From NCBI RefSeq assembly GCF_017948675.1, contig NZ_JAGFBU010000001.1, forward strand, positions 1,358,011 through 1,422,010: a stretch of 64,000 nucleotides of DNA. The letters are read 5' to 3'. Of this stretch, positions 8,809 through 18,546 are shown in pieces. Numbering within the stretch: position 1 is the first letter of the stretch; each line of letters begins with the position of its first letter. The notes under the pieces are model-generated. The model ran no database searches. It had not been told where the DNA came from and worked only from the letters and a program-made list of their open reading frames with translations. The stretch comes from Flavobacterium flabelliforme (GTDB lineage: Bacteria; Bacteroidota; Bacteroidia; Flavobacteriales; Flavobacteriaceae). The position numbers were made by a program, and so were the translations under genes.

Positions 8809-8840
8809 CAAATATAAGTAATCTGTCAAAAAAATCACAA
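8809..8840 (-). promoter_or_regulatory. Promoter deciding the start of the PAP2-like gene
   Basis: On the minus strand, TTG (8838-8840), 21 nt, then TATATTTG (8809-8816). Transcription would begin near 8802, downstream of the GTG and upstream of the TTG start. Confidence 0.5.
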
Positions 8841-9008
8841 TTTGTGAGTCTTCTTTAGAGTTGTTAAATAAGGTTTTGCAACGGTAATTCTAGGAAATGT
8901 AAGTCTTGGTTTTAAAAAGAAGTCTTATTTTTGATAAAGTTTTAAGTTGATCTCAGAAGAGGAATTTTTTTCTCTTATAAAATAAACACACAACAATCTC
9001 ATAGTGTA

Positions 9009-11453
9009 ATGAATTCAAAAATTCTTAATAGCATTCAAAAAATAGCAACAACATTTGTAGACAATCAGTTTGATACGAGTTTAGAGACCGTTTCTATTGA
9101 TAGCCGCTCTTTACAAAATGGCTCCCAAACTTTATTTTTTGCTTTAGTTGGTTCACATACAAACGCACATGTATATGTAAATGATTTAATAAAAAACGGA
9201 GTTCGTAACTTTGTTGTCAATCATATTCCGGAAGGATGCGAAAAAAAGGCCAATTTTTATCTTGTCGCAGATACCCTGATCGCTTTGCAAGAGTTTGCTG
9301 CTCAATACCGCGCTTTGTTTGATTTCCCGATTATTGGAGTTACAGGAAGCAACGGTAAAACTATCGTAAAAGAATGGCTTAATTTCCTGTTAAGCCCAGA
9401 TTACAATGTGATTAGGAGCCCCAAGAGTTACAATTCCCAAGTGGGAGTTCCGCTATCTGTTATTGCAATAAATGAACAACATAATTTAGGGATTTTTGAG
9501 GCTGGAATTTCTACTACTTCAGAAATGAGTCGTTTAGAAAAAATAATTCAACCTACCATAGGATTATTAACTAATGTAGGTTCTGCTCATGATGAAGGTT
9601 TTCTCAATTTAGAGGAGAAAAGAAAAGAGAAAATGTTGCTTTTCAAAAACTCAGAGGTTGTCATATATCAAATTAAACAGAATGATGTTTCGGTTATCCT
9701 TTCAAAACAAAATGCATTCACTTGGAGTTTTGAAAAGAATCAGGCTAGCGTTTATATCGAAAAAATAAAGAGTAATGACAAAACCGAATTAAAAGTTTAT
9801 TATGGTAATCTTTATTTTGATTTGCTCATCCCATTTCAAGAGGAAGCTTCTATAGAAAATGCCATTTCTTGTTTAATGGTTTTAGTGTATTTTAAGTACG
9901 ATCCGCTTACGATTCAAAATAGAATGCAGCTTTTATATCCTGTAGAAATGCGACTGAAAGTAAAAAACGGAATTAACAATTGTAATATTATTGATGATAG
10001 TTACAGCTCTGATTTTCAATCACTAAAAATCGCTTTAGATTTTCTAGAAAGCCAAAAACAGTCCGATAATAAAACAGTTATTTTATCAGATATTTTTCAG
10101 AGTGGTCTTTATAAAGAAGAGTTGTATTCAAAAGTCGCCGATTTGATTGTTTCTAATAATATAACTCGTGTTATAGGAATAGGAGAAACGATTTCAGAGT
10201 TTAAAGACAAATTTGCCAATTGTATTACCTATAAGAACTCGGCAGATTTTATAGCAGACTATGATAATTTAGATTTTAATAATGAAACTATTTTAATAAA
10301 AGGCGCGCGATCTTTTGAATTTGAAGCAATCGTTTCGCTATTAGAAGAGAAAACACATGAAACCGTATTAGAGATAAACTTAAATGCAATAAGTTATAAC
10401 TTAAATTTTTTTAAAGCAAAACTGCAACCAAATGTAAAAATTATGGTAATGGTAAAAGCTTTTGGTTATGGTAATGGTGGATTTGAAATTGCCAAATTGC
10501 TAGAGCATCATAAAGTTGATTATCTTGGAGTGGCTTTTGCCGATGAAGGTATCGCACTAAAATCGATGGGAATACAAATGCCAATCATGGTTTTGAATCC
10601 TGAAAACACTAGTTTTAGTGCAATCATTCAGCATCAATTAGAACCCGAAATTTACAGTCTAAAAGGACTTCGTGCTTTTCTTAAAATGGCTGCTCAAAAA
10701 GAGTTGAAAGAATTTCCAATTCACATAAAAATAGATACGGGTATGCATCGTTTGGGTTTTGAATCCAATACTATCGATGAGTTAATCACTACTTTAAAAG
10801 GAAATGCAACCGTTAAAGTAAAAAGTATTTTATCTCACTTGGCCACAAGCGATGATTTTTCACAAAAAGACTTTACGCAATCACAAATTGATTTGTTTGA
10901 AAAGTTATCTTCTAAATTAATCTCGGAATTAAAAATTAAGCCCATTCGTCACATCTTAAATACCTCTGGAATTAGTAATTTTTCTAATTCCCAGTATGAT
11001 ATGGTTCGACTAGGAATTGGTATTTACGGAGTTTCTAATGATCCAGAAGAGCAAAAAAAACTGGAGAATGTAGGGACTTTAAAATCTATTATTTCTCAAA
11101 TCAGAATTGTTTCTGAAGGAGAAAGCGTGGGTTATGGTCGGAAATATAGAGCTCAAAAATCTACCAAAATAGCCACTATTCCTATTGGTTATGCCGATGG
11201 GATTTCAAGAGCTTGGGGTAATGAAGTTGGGTTTGTGACTATTAAAAACAAAAAAGCTACCATTGTTGGAAGCATTTGTATGGATATGTTGATGGTTGAT
11301 TGTACAGATATAGATTGTAAAGAAGGAGATTCAGTTATTATTTTCGGACAAAATCCTTCAGTGATTTATATGGCTCAACAATTAAATACCATTCCTTATG
11401 AAATTCTGACAAGTATTTCTCAACGTGTTAAGCGAATATTTTACAGGGAATAG
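9009..11453 (+). CDS. murF-alr: Bifunctional UDP-MurNAc-tripeptide:D-Ala-D-Ala ligase / alanine racemase
   Basis: The 814-residue fusion joins two steps of peptidoglycan precursor synthesis. Residues 1 to about 445 are a Mur ligase with the P-loop VTGSNGKT (Lys117). From about 447 the protein is a fold-type III alanine racemase with the PLP lysine in MVKAFGYGNG (Lys483), then HRLGFE, GYADG and SICMDM. The racemase makes the D-Ala that, after D-Ala-D-Ala ligation, MurF attaches to the UDP-MurNAc-tripeptide. In the Mur domain the ATP site GKT is intact, so the domain is not obviously degenerate. Fusions of this kind are common in Bacteroidota. It is a cytoplasmic protein. Confidence 0.95.
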   Translation: MNSKILNSIQKIATTFVDNQFDTSLETVSIDSRSLQNGSQTLFFALVGSHTNAHVYVNDLIKNGVRNFVVNHIPEGCEKKANFYLVADTLIALQEFAAQYRALFDFPIIGVTGSNGKTIVKEWLNFLLSPDYNVIRSPKSYNSQVGVPLSVIAINEQHNLGIFEAGISTTSEMSRLEKIIQPTIGLLTNVGSAHDEGFLNLEEKRKEKMLLFKNSEVVIYQIKQNDVSVILSKQNAFTWSFEKNQASVYIEKIKSNDKTELKVYYGNLYFDLLIPFQEEASIENAISCLMVLVYFKYDPLTIQNRMQLLYPVEMRLKVKNGINNCNIIDDSYSSDFQSLKIALDFLESQKQSDNKTVILSDIFQSGLYKEELYSKVADLIVSNNITRVIGIGETISEFKDKFANCITYKNSADFIADYDNLDFNNETILIKGARSFEFEAIVSLLEEKTHETVLEINLNAISYNLNFFKAKLQPNVKIMVMVKAFGYGNGGFEIAKLLEHHKVDYLGVAFADEGIALKSMGIQMPIMVLNPENTSFSAIIQHQLEPEIYSLKGLRAFLKMAAQKELKEFPIHIKIDTGMHRLGFESNTIDELITTLKGNATVKVKSILSHLATSDDFSQKDFTQSQIDLFEKLSSKLISELKIKPIRHILNTSGISNFSNSQYDMVRLGIGIYGVSNDPEEQKKLENVGTLKSIISQIRIVSEGESVGYGRKYRAQKSTKIATIPIGYADGISRAWGNEVGFVTIKNKKATIVGSICMDMLMVDCTDIDCKEGDSVIIFGQNPSVIYMAQQLNTIPYEILTSISQRVKRIFYRE

Positions 11454-11494
11454 ATTTTTTTAGATATTAAATAATCAAATGTTAAATTTTTAAC

Positions 11495-11502
11495 TATTTT
11501 TG
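11495..11502 (+). promoter_or_regulatory. TAnnTTTG box for mscL
   Basis: TATTTTTG lies 44 bp before the mscL ATG. Confidence 0.5.
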
Positions 11503-11546
11503 TTTTTACGCAAAGTAAATTTAGGTATAACAAAAAAAAGAAAAGT

Positions 11547-11963
11547 ATGGGATTTTTTAGCGATTTTAAAGCATCTTTAATGAAAGGTGACGTTTTAAGT
11601 TTAGCAACTGCTGTAGTTATGGGTGGTGCATTTGGTAAAATTGTAGGATCTGCTGTAGATGATGTTATTATGCCAATTGTTGGTTTGTTAACAGGAGGAA
11701 TTGATTTTACACAAAAATTTATTACTCTTGACGGAAATTCTTATCCAGATTTAGCGGCTGCAAAAACGGCTGGAGCTGCAGTGATTACCTACGGAAATTT
11801 AGTGCAAGCAATTATCAATTTTGTAATTATTGCTTTCTTTATTTTTATTGTTTTAAGAGCTGCTGAAAAAGCAAGAAAAAAAGAAGTTGTGGTAGTTGTT
11901 CCTCCAGCAGGGCCTACACAAGAAGAATTGCTTATTCAAATTAGAGATTTGTTAAAAAAATAA
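11547..11963 (+). CDS. mscL: Large-conductance mechanosensitive channel
   Basis: The 138-residue protein has the MscL pattern: an N-terminal amphipathic helix ([20 protein letters not shown]), TM1 with [18 protein letters not shown], a periplasmic loop, TM2 ([18 protein letters not shown]) and a charged C-terminal bundle ending in [13 protein letters not shown]. It forms a pentameric inner-membrane pore that opens under membrane tension to release solutes during osmotic downshock. The gene stands alone between a promoter box and a strong terminator. Confidence 0.95.
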   Translation: MGFFSDFKASLMKGDVLSLATAVVMGGAFGKIVGSAVDDVIMPIVGLLTGGIDFTQKFITLDGNSYPDLAAAKTAGAAVITYGNLVQAIINFVIIAFFIFIVLRAAEKARKKEVVVVVPPAGPTQEELLIQIRDLLKK

Positions 11964-11989
11964 TCTTTTTTTTAAACTAAATAGCATTA

Positions 11990-12018
11990 GTAAAGCCATC
12001 TCAACGAGATGGCTTTAC
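11990..12018 (+). terminator. Terminator of mscL
   Basis: A perfect 13-bp stem (11990-12002 with 12006-12018; GTAAAGCCATCTC) with a 3-nt loop is followed by a T run. Confidence 0.93.
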
Positions 12019-12097
12019 TTTTTTAAATAAGTATGAGATACTGTATTTAAATCTATTTGTTATATTTTAAACAATTTGTTATTTTTTGTTAATCACC

Positions 12098-12127
12098 TTG
12101 TTTTGATTTGAATATTACTTACTTTTG
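12098..12127 (+). promoter_or_regulatory. Consensus promoter for asd
   Basis: TTG (12098-12100), exactly 19 nt, then TACTTTTG (12120-12127), 36 bp before the ATG. It matches the Bacteroidota primary sigma consensus. Confidence 0.7.
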
Positions 12128-12163
12128 TTTTTTTAAATTGATGTTCAAAATTAAAAAGATACT

Positions 12164-13159
12164 ATGAAAATAGCTGTTGTTGGTGCTACCGGTATGGTTG
12201 GCGAAGTAATGTTAAAAGTCCTGGCCGAAAGAAATTTTATTTCCGATAATGATGATTTAATTCTTGTTGCTTCTGAAAGATCAGTAGGAAAAGAAATAGA
12301 ATTTAATGGGAAAAAAATCAAAGTGGTGGGTTTACAAACTGCTGTAGATCTCAAAGCAGATATTGCTTTATTTTCAGCAGGTGGCGAAACGTCATTAGAA
12401 TGGGCTCCAAAATTTGCAGCTGCAGGAACAACCGTTATTGACAATTCATCTGCATGGAGAATGGATCCTACTAAAAAGTTGATAGTTCCAGAAATCAACG
12501 CTAGTGAATTGACAAAAGAAGATAAAATTATTGCAAATCCAAACTGTTCTACCATCCAAATGGTTTTAGTTCTGGCTCCTTTGCACAAAAAATACAAAAT
12601 CAAACGCGTTATCGTTTCTACCTACCAATCCATTACAGGAACTGGTGTAAAAGCGGTGCAACAATTAGAAAATGAATATGCAGGTGTTAAAGGCGAAATG
12701 GCTTATAAATACCCAATTCACAGAAACGCAATTCCACAATGTGATTCATTTGAAGAAAATGGATATACAAAGGAGGAAATGAAATTAGTTCGTGAGACTA
12801 AAAAAATTCTAAGTGATAATACTATTGCTGTAACAGCAACCGCTGTTCGTGTGCCTATCGTTGGTGGTCATAGTGAGGCTGTAAATATAGAGTTTGCAAA
12901 CGATTATGATTTAAGCGATGTCAGAAGTATTTTGCATCATACTGATGGGATTGTAGTTCAGGATAATAATGACACATTTACCTATCCAATGCCTATGTAT
13001 GCTCAGGGTAAAGATGATGTATTTGTAGGTAGAATTCGCCGTGACGAAAGTCAGGAAAACACATTAAATATGTGGATTGTTGCTGATAATCTAAGAAAAG
13101 GTGCAGCTACTAATACCATACAAATTGCGGAATATTTAGTTGCAAACAAGTTAGTATAA
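12164..13159 (+). CDS. asd: Aspartate-semialdehyde dehydrogenase
   Basis: The 331-residue enzyme reduces aspartyl-4-phosphate to aspartate semialdehyde with NADPH, the branch point to Lys/diaminopimelate, Thr and Met. The NADP-binding start is VVGATGMVGE, the nucleophile is Cys128 in NPNCSTIQ, and the catalytic His236 is in VGGHSEAV. The length is normal. It is monocistronic, with a consensus promoter upstream and a terminator downstream. Confidence 0.95.
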   Translation: MKIAVVGATGMVGEVMLKVLAERNFISDNDDLILVASERSVGKEIEFNGKKIKVVGLQTAVDLKADIALFSAGGETSLEWAPKFAAAGTTVIDNSSAWRMDPTKKLIVPEINASELTKEDKIIANPNCSTIQMVLVLAPLHKKYKIKRVIVSTYQSITGTGVKAVQQLENEYAGVKGEMAYKYPIHRNAIPQCDSFEENGYTKEEMKLVRETKKILSDNTIAVTATAVRVPIVGGHSEAVNIEFANDYDLSDVRSILHHTDGIVVQDNNDTFTYPMPMYAQGKDDVFVGRIRRDESQENTLNMWIVADNLRKGAATNTIQIAEYLVANKLV

Positions 13160-13182
13160 AACAACGAGATTAAGAAAATATT

Positions 13183-13215
13183 AAAAAACTACAACTTTTA
13201 CGGTTGTAGTTTTTT
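13183..13215 (+). terminator. Terminator of asd
   Basis: AAAAAACTACAAC (13183-13195) pairs with GTTGTAGTTTTTT (13203-13215) around a 7-nt loop. Confidence 0.88.
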
Positions 13216-13222
13216 GTTTTAC

Positions 13223-13230
13223 TACATTTG
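13223..13230 (+). promoter_or_regulatory. TAnnTTTG box for the His/Cys-rich protein gene
   Basis: TACATTTG lies 6 bp before the ATG at 13237, so the mRNA would be almost leaderless. An in-frame TTG at 13228 lies inside the box and is unlikely to be the start. Confidence 0.5.
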
Positions 13231-13236
13231 CCAAAC

Positions 13237-13584
13237 ATGAAAAAGAATAAACTCATAGTAAGTCTTTCTCTGGTTATTACAGTATTGTTCTCGATACTGT
13301 TTCAATCAGTGCATACCTATGAGCATATTGCAAAACAACTTTCAGAAAAGCATTGCGATCATAAATACAACGTTTCAGGTACAGAAATAACCCATCAGCA
13401 TCATAACGTAGACCATTGTTATGTTTGTCATTTTATTACAAGCAGCTATCTTACTCCCTTAGATTTTTCTTATAAATTATATTCTGTTGCTGGCGAAATA
13501 CCCTATTTTAAAAGTAAGATAGAAACTGTTATTTCGTTCTCTGGTAGCAACTATTCCCTTCGTGGTCCTCCTGTAAATAGCTAA
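13237..13584 (+). CDS. Small His/Cys-rich membrane or periplasmic protein
   Basis: The 115-residue protein has an N-terminal hydrophobic segment (about residues 5-22) and then a stretch dense in possible metal ligands: HTYEHIA, KHCDHK, THQHHNVDHCYVCHF. The ligands cluster between residues 28 and 72; the rest has few. Metal (Zn, Cu or similar) binding is an inference from composition. It lies 128 bp before a TonB receptor gene on the same strand, which suggests a metal sensing or uptake unit. No family name can be given. Confidence 0.75.
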   Translation: MKKNKLIVSLSLVITVLFSILFQSVHTYEHIAKQLSEKHCDHKYNVSGTEITHQHHNVDHCYVCHFITSSYLTPLDFSYKLYSVAGEIPYFKSKIETVISFSGSNYSLRGPPVNS

Positions 13585-13712
13585 AATCATTTTATTTCTA
13601 CACAAAATCATTACTCTGAATTTGTGGGATATTTTTATTATTTACTAAATCATTCCTACTTCGAAGATACATTTTTGAATACTTCGATCGTAGGTAAATT
13701 ATAATCATTTTA

Positions 13713-15920
13713 ATGAAAAAATTTATTATAGCCTTATTTTTAGGGCTGTCTGCTATATTACAGGCTCAAAATTCTATTTCTGGAACCGTAACTGATTTGT
13801 CAAACCAACCCATAAAAGGAGTTTCAGTTTCATTGTCAGAATTGCATAAAGAGACGACTACTGATGAAAACGGAAAATATTTAATTTCGGATTTACCCAA
13901 TAGAAATCTTAGGATCACTTTTGCCTTTTTGGGATTTGCAACGCAAAATAAAACAGTAAGAACCGCTCTTAAAGAAAATGAACTAAATATAACACTTGAA
14001 GAAGCAATTTTTCAAATGGACGAGGTGATCGTTTCAACGGCTTTTAATAAGATTCAATCACAAAACGTGATGAAAGTGGAGCATGAAAGCATCAAAAACC
14101 TACAACGCAAAGGAACAGCAACTCTAATCGAAGGATTGGCTACCATTCCTGGAGTTTCTCAAGTTTCAACAGGAACTTCTATAGGCAAGCCTGTTATTCG
14201 AGGTTTAAGTGGAAACCGTGTACTTGTATATTCGCAAGGCGTTAGAATAGAAAATCAACAATTTGGAGATGAGCACGGTTTGGGTTTAAATGATTCGGGT
14301 ATAGAAAGTGTTGAGGTAATCAAAGGTCCGGCTTCTTTACTTTATGGTTCTGATGCTTTGGGTGGTGTTTTATATTTTAACCCAGAAAAATTTGCCAATG
14401 CCAATACTTTTAAAGGCAACTTTAGTCAAAAATATTTTGCTAACACTCAAGGAAGTAATTCTTCTTTGGGACTAAAAACAAGTACCGATAATTGGAAATT
14501 TATGACACGCGGAAGTTATAATACGCATTCTGATTATAAAATTGCCAATGGCGACCGAGTAACTAATACACGATACAACGAAACTGATTTCAAGACAGGT
14601 GTAGGATATAATAACTCTAGTTTTTCTACTGTATTGCGATACAATTATAATAAGTTGGACTTAGGGATTCCAGAAGAGGGAATTGAAGAACAAACAACAA
14701 GTAAGAAAACAGAATTTCCAAAACAAGGAATCTTCAATCATTTGTTGAGTTTAAATTCAATACTTTATTTTAAAAATTCAAAGTTGGATCTTGACTTGGG
14801 TTATATTGCTAATGACAGAAGCGAGTTTGAGGACAGTAATGAAGCTGTCTTACACATGAAATTGAAAACCTTTAACTATAGTGCAAAATATCATTTACCA
14901 AAACTAGGAAGTATAGAAACGATTGTTGGACTTCAAGGAATGCACCAAACTAACAGAAACTCCGGAGAAGAATATTTAATTCCTGATGCTGTGACTAATG
15001 ATTTTGGAGTTTTTGGAACCGCGAATTACGAATGGAATACCAATGTCTTGCAAGCAGGATTGCGTTTCGACAATAGAAAAATTACAACAGATGCTCAAGG
15101 AATTGCAGGAGAAGAGGGCTCTTTTGAAGCGATTAATAAAAGCTACGATAGTTTTAATGCTTCTTTAGGATACAAAACAAGTTTGACAGATGATTTGACT
15201 TTACGTTTAAATGTGGCTTCTGGATTTAGAGCGCCTAATTTAGCGGAGTTAACTTCTAATGGAGTTCATGAAGGAACCAATCGTTATGAAGTAGGAAATA
15301 GCGATTTAAAAACAGAACAAAACGTACAAACAGATGTAAATTTAGAATATAAAAACAGTCATTTTGAGTTTTTTGTAAATGGTTTTTACAATCACATCAA
15401 TAATTATATTTATACCTCTCCAACAGGAGAAATTATCGATTCTAATTTAGTTTTTGATTACATACAAAATAACGCAAAATTGTACGGAGGGGAAATAGGT
15501 TTGCATTTTCATCCACATCCATTAGATTGGTTGCATTTCGAAACTAGTTTTGAAACCGTAACTGGAGAAAAAGAAAATGGAGAATACTTGCCATTAATAC
15601 CCGCTAATAATTGGGATAATACCATTAGAACCGAATTTAAAATTAAAAATTGGTTGGAGGAAGGATTTGCTACGTTGAATGTGTCGAGTACTTTTAATCA
15701 AAAAAACGTGAGTGGTTTTGAAACGAAATCAAACGGTTACACTTTAGTAAATTTAGGCTTGGGCGGAACAGTCAAATTAGGAAAAACACTATTTGATGTC
15801 AATATCAACGGTAATAATTTACTGGATAAAAAATACATTGCACACCTTTCTCGTCTTAAAACCGATGGAATTCCTAATATAGGACGCAACATCATTTTGG
15901 GAATCAATTTTAATTTATAG
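13713..15920 (+). CDS. TonB-dependent receptor, probably for metal
   Basis: The 735-residue protein has a signal peptide (to about residue 18), then a carboxypeptidase-regulatory-like domain (about 20-105) typical of Bacteroidota. A plug domain follows (about 115-230, with GKPVIRGLSGNRVLVY and SVEVIKGPASLLYGSDALGG), then a 22-strand-type barrel ending in a hydrophobic strand (GINFNL). It imports a ligand across the outer membrane with TonB energy. The plug phrase QQFGDEHG and the HFHPHP segment near the C-terminus recall zinc-type receptors. With the His/Cys-rich protein just upstream, a metal cargo is likely but not proven. Confidence 0.85.
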   Translation: MKKFIIALFLGLSAILQAQNSISGTVTDLSNQPIKGVSVSLSELHKETTTDENGKYLISDLPNRNLRITFAFLGFATQNKTVRTALKENELNITLEEAIFQMDEVIVSTAFNKIQSQNVMKVEHESIKNLQRKGTATLIEGLATIPGVSQVSTGTSIGKPVIRGLSGNRVLVYSQGVRIENQQFGDEHGLGLNDSGIESVEVIKGPASLLYGSDALGGVLYFNPEKFANANTFKGNFSQKYFANTQGSNSSLGLKTSTDNWKFMTRGSYNTHSDYKIANGDRVTNTRYNETDFKTGVGYNNSSFSTVLRYNYNKLDLGIPEEGIEEQTTSKKTEFPKQGIFNHLLSLNSILYFKNSKLDLDLGYIANDRSEFEDSNEAVLHMKLKTFNYSAKYHLPKLGSIETIVGLQGMHQTNRNSGEEYLIPDAVTNDFGVFGTANYEWNTNVLQAGLRFDNRKITTDAQGIAGEEGSFEAINKSYDSFNASLGYKTSLTDDLTLRLNVASGFRAPNLAELTSNGVHEGTNRYEVGNSDLKTEQNVQTDVNLEYKNSHFEFFVNGFYNHINNYIYTSPTGEIIDSNLVFDYIQNNAKLYGGEIGLHFHPHPLDWLHFETSFETVTGEKENGEYLPLIPANNWDNTIRTEFKIKNWLEEGFATLNVSSTFNQKNVSGFETKSNGYTLVNLGLGGTVKLGKTLFDVNINGNNLLDKKYIAHLSRLKTDGIPNIGRNIILGINFNL

Positions 15921-15932
15921 AGTAATACAAAA

Positions 15933-15963
15933 AAAAAGCGCTTTTCAAAAGAAAGCGCTTTTT
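15933..15963 (+). terminator. Terminator of the TonB receptor gene
   Basis: AAAAAGCGCTTT (15933-15944) pairs with AAAGCGCTTTTT (15952-15963). Confidence 0.88.
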
Positions 15964-16009
15964 GGTTTTATTTAAGACTTTCACATACAAACCGCAGGCA
16001 CAATTTTCC

Positions 16010-16017
16010 TATGTTTG
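16010..16017 (+). promoter_or_regulatory. TAnnTTTG box for the prolyl oligopeptidase gene
   Basis: TATGTTTG lies 22 bp upstream of ATG 16040, inside the longer open frame that begins at 15962. It argues for the downstream start. Confidence 0.6.
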
Positions 16018-16039
16018 TAACAACCTAAAACAGAATCTA

Positions 16040-18163
16040 ATGAAAAAAACTTTTTTAATTATGGCTGTGTCTTCTACATTGGCAACTTTTGGTCAAGATC
16101 AAAAAGCAACTACAATGAAATATCCACAAACCACAAAAGGGACAACTGTCGACGTTTATTTTGATACTAAAGTAGCTGATCCTTATCGATGGCTAGAAGA
16201 TGATAAATCTGCCGAAACGGGAGCTTGGGTAAAAGCTCAAAATGAAGTTACCTACGATTATTTGTCTAAAATTCCTTTTCGAGATGCGCTAAAATCACGC
16301 ATGGAAAAATTATGGAATTATGAGAAAATAGGTGCGCCTTTCAAAGAAGGTGAATTTACGTATTACTATAAAAATAATGGTTTGCAAAACCAATCGGTTT
16401 TGTACAGAAAAGATGCCAAAGGAAACGAAACTATTTTCCTAGATCCAAATACTTTTTCTAAAGATGGAACTACTTCACTTGGTGGTTTAGACTTTTCTAA
16501 AGATGGATCTAAAGTAGCTTATGCAATCTCTGAAGGCGGTAGTGACTGGAGAAAAGTAATTATTATGGATGCAATCTCTCAAAAAATTATCGAAGATACT
16601 ATTGTGGATGTAAAATTTAGCGGAGTTTCTTGGAAAGGGAATGAAGGATTTTATTACTCTAGTTATGATAAACCTAAAGGAAGCGAGCTATCGGCAAAAA
16701 CAGATCAACACAAACTGTATTTTCATAAATTAGGAACGGCACAAAAAACAGATAAGGTTATTTTTGGGGCAGATAAAAAACGCCGTTATGTTGGCGGAAG
16801 CGTTACAGAAGATGATGATTATTTGGTAATTACAGCAGCAAATTCTACTTATGGTAACGAATTGTACATTAAAGATTTAACAAAAGCCAATAGTCCTATT
16901 GTAACTATCGTTGATAACTTCAAAAGCAGTAATGCTATTATTGAAAACGAAGGCACAAAATTATTTATAGATACAGATTGGAATGCGCCTAACAAACGCA
17001 TTGTAACGGTTGATGTAAATAATCCAAAACCAGCCAACTGGAAAAACTTTATCGCAGAAACAGAAAACGTATTAACGACTTCAACGGGTGCTGGTTATTT
17101 CTTTGCCAACTACATGCAAGATGCCGTTTCGGTAGTAAAACAATATGATTATTCAGGGAAACTAATTCGTCAAATCGAATTGCCAGGAGTAGGAACTGCA
17201 GAAGGTTTTGGTGGTAAGAAAAAAGAGAATATACTTTACTATTCGTTTACCAATTATATTACGCCAGGTTCTACGTATTCATTTGATGCAAAAACAGGAA
17301 TTTCTAGTATTTATCAACGACCAAAAGTAGATTTTAAGAGTGAACAATACGAATCAAAACAGGTGTTTTATACCTCTAAAGATGGAACCAAAATTCCAAT
17401 GATTATCACTCATAAAAAAGGATTAAAACTGGATGGAAAAAACCCAACAATTCTATATGCTTATGGTGGTTTTAATATTAGCTTAACTCCAAGTTTTAGT
17501 ATTGCCAATGCCGTTTGGATGGAAAACGGAGGGGTTTATGCAGTACCTAATTTACGTGGTGGTGGAGAATACGGTAAAAAATGGCACGATGCAGGAACTA
17601 AAATGCAAAAACAAAATGTATTTGATGATTTCATCGCAGCGGCAGAATACCTAATAGCTCAAAAATATACATCTTCTCAGTATCTTGCCATTCGTGGCGG
17701 ATCAAATGGTGGCTTGCTTGTAGGGGCAACTATGACACAAAGACCAGATTTGATGAAAGTAGCTTTACCAGCAGTGGGCGTAATGGATATGTTGCGTTAT
17801 CATACTTTTACCGCAGGAGCAGGATGGGCTTATGATTATGGAACAGCCCAAGACAGCAAAGAGATGTTTAATTATCTTAAAGGCTATTCTCCAGTTCACA
17901 ATGTAAAAAAAGACATTCAATATCCAGCTACAATGGTAACTACTGGCGATCATGATGATAGAGTGGTACCAGCACACAGTTTTAAATTTGCAGCTGAATT
18001 ACAAGATAAGCAAGCAGGAACAAATCCAGTTCTAATTCGTATTGATATCAATGCAGGACATGGAGCCGGAAAATCTGTTGCAGCAACTATTCAGGAAAAC
18101 GTAGACATTCAGGCATTCACACTTTATAATATGGGCATTCAAAAATTGCCAGAGTCTAAATAA
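16040..18163 (+). CDS. Prolyl oligopeptidase (S9A), exported
   Basis: The protein has 707 residues from ATG 16040, which I chose because a promoter box lies just upstream and because MKKTFLIMAVSSTLATFGQ is a good signal peptide. The N-terminal part is a beta-propeller (about residues 70-420) and the C-terminal part an alpha/beta hydrolase. The catalytic triad is Ser555 (GGSNGG), Asp640 or a neighbouring Asp (DHDDRV, 637-641) and His674 (NAGHGAG). It cleaves short peptides after proline. A periplasmic location is inferred from the signal peptide. No partner genes flank it. Confidence 0.92.
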   Translation: MKKTFLIMAVSSTLATFGQDQKATTMKYPQTTKGTTVDVYFDTKVADPYRWLEDDKSAETGAWVKAQNEVTYDYLSKIPFRDALKSRMEKLWNYEKIGAPFKEGEFTYYYKNNGLQNQSVLYRKDAKGNETIFLDPNTFSKDGTTSLGGLDFSKDGSKVAYAISEGGSDWRKVIIMDAISQKIIEDTIVDVKFSGVSWKGNEGFYYSSYDKPKGSELSAKTDQHKLYFHKLGTAQKTDKVIFGADKKRRYVGGSVTEDDDYLVITAANSTYGNELYIKDLTKANSPIVTIVDNFKSSNAIIENEGTKLFIDTDWNAPNKRIVTVDVNNPKPANWKNFIAETENVLTTSTGAGYFFANYMQDAVSVVKQYDYSGKLIRQIELPGVGTAEGFGGKKKENILYYSFTNYITPGSTYSFDAKTGISSIYQRPKVDFKSEQYESKQVFYTSKDGTKIPMIITHKKGLKLDGKNPTILYAYGGFNISLTPSFSIANAVWMENGGVYAVPNLRGGGEYGKKWHDAGTKMQKQNVFDDFIAAAEYLIAQKYTSSQYLAIRGGSNGGLLVGATMTQRPDLMKVALPAVGVMDMLRYHTFTAGAGWAYDYGTAQDSKEMFNYLKGYSPVHNVKKDIQYPATMVTTGDHDDRVVPAHSFKFAAELQDKQAGTNPVLIRIDINAGHGAGKSVAATIQENVDIQAFTLYNMGIQKLPESK

Positions 18164-18184
18164 TTCTCCTTAGTTTTACTTTTT

Positions 18185-18253
18185 TAAGGAGCTATTTCCT
18201 GCTGTACACTGTATCCCCGCTAAAAAGCGGGGGATGCCGTTTCCATCAGGGCT
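18185..18253 (-). repeat. Dispersed repeat A, copy 1 (conserved flanks, variable hairpin)
   Basis: On the minus strand it starts AGCCCTGATGGAAACGGCATC and ends AGCAGGAAATAGCTCCTTA, with the hairpin CCCCGC-TAAAAA-GCGGGG between. The flanks match 58319-58405 (first 22 bases: 20 identical), while the central hairpin is different. Confidence 0.75.
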
Positions 18254-18288
18254 ATGGTCTTTTGCTTAAAACAATTTTAGTTTTCAAT

Positions 18289-18316
18289 AAAACGCTATTC
18301 GTAAGAATGGCGTTTT
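18289..18316 (+). terminator. Terminator-like hairpin beside repeat A
   Basis: AAAACGCTATTC (18289-18300) pairs with GAATGGCGTTTT (18305-18316) with one G-T pair, and a T run follows. The remainder of 18317-18512 shows nothing else. Confidence 0.7.
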
Positions 18317-18512
18317 TTGTTTTATGTAATATGGCTTTCTTATTTTGATTTAGCTATTTATAATTTTAAAACAGCTGAGGTATATTATCCAATTTACACT
18401 CTAAAACAAATACAATAAGCATTGTTTTTTCATTTTCGGAAAAATCATTATTTTCTTTCAATTTTTTTCACAATGTTTTATTAATGCAGTCGTTTTTTGA
18501 TAACCTTTTCGG

Positions 18513-18520
18513 TAAATTTG
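18513..18520 (+). promoter_or_regulatory. TAnnTTTG box for the HPF-like gene
   Basis: TAAATTTG lies 26 bp before ATG 18547. Confidence 0.5.
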
Positions 18521-18546
18521 AGAGACAAACATTAAATAAATAGAAC

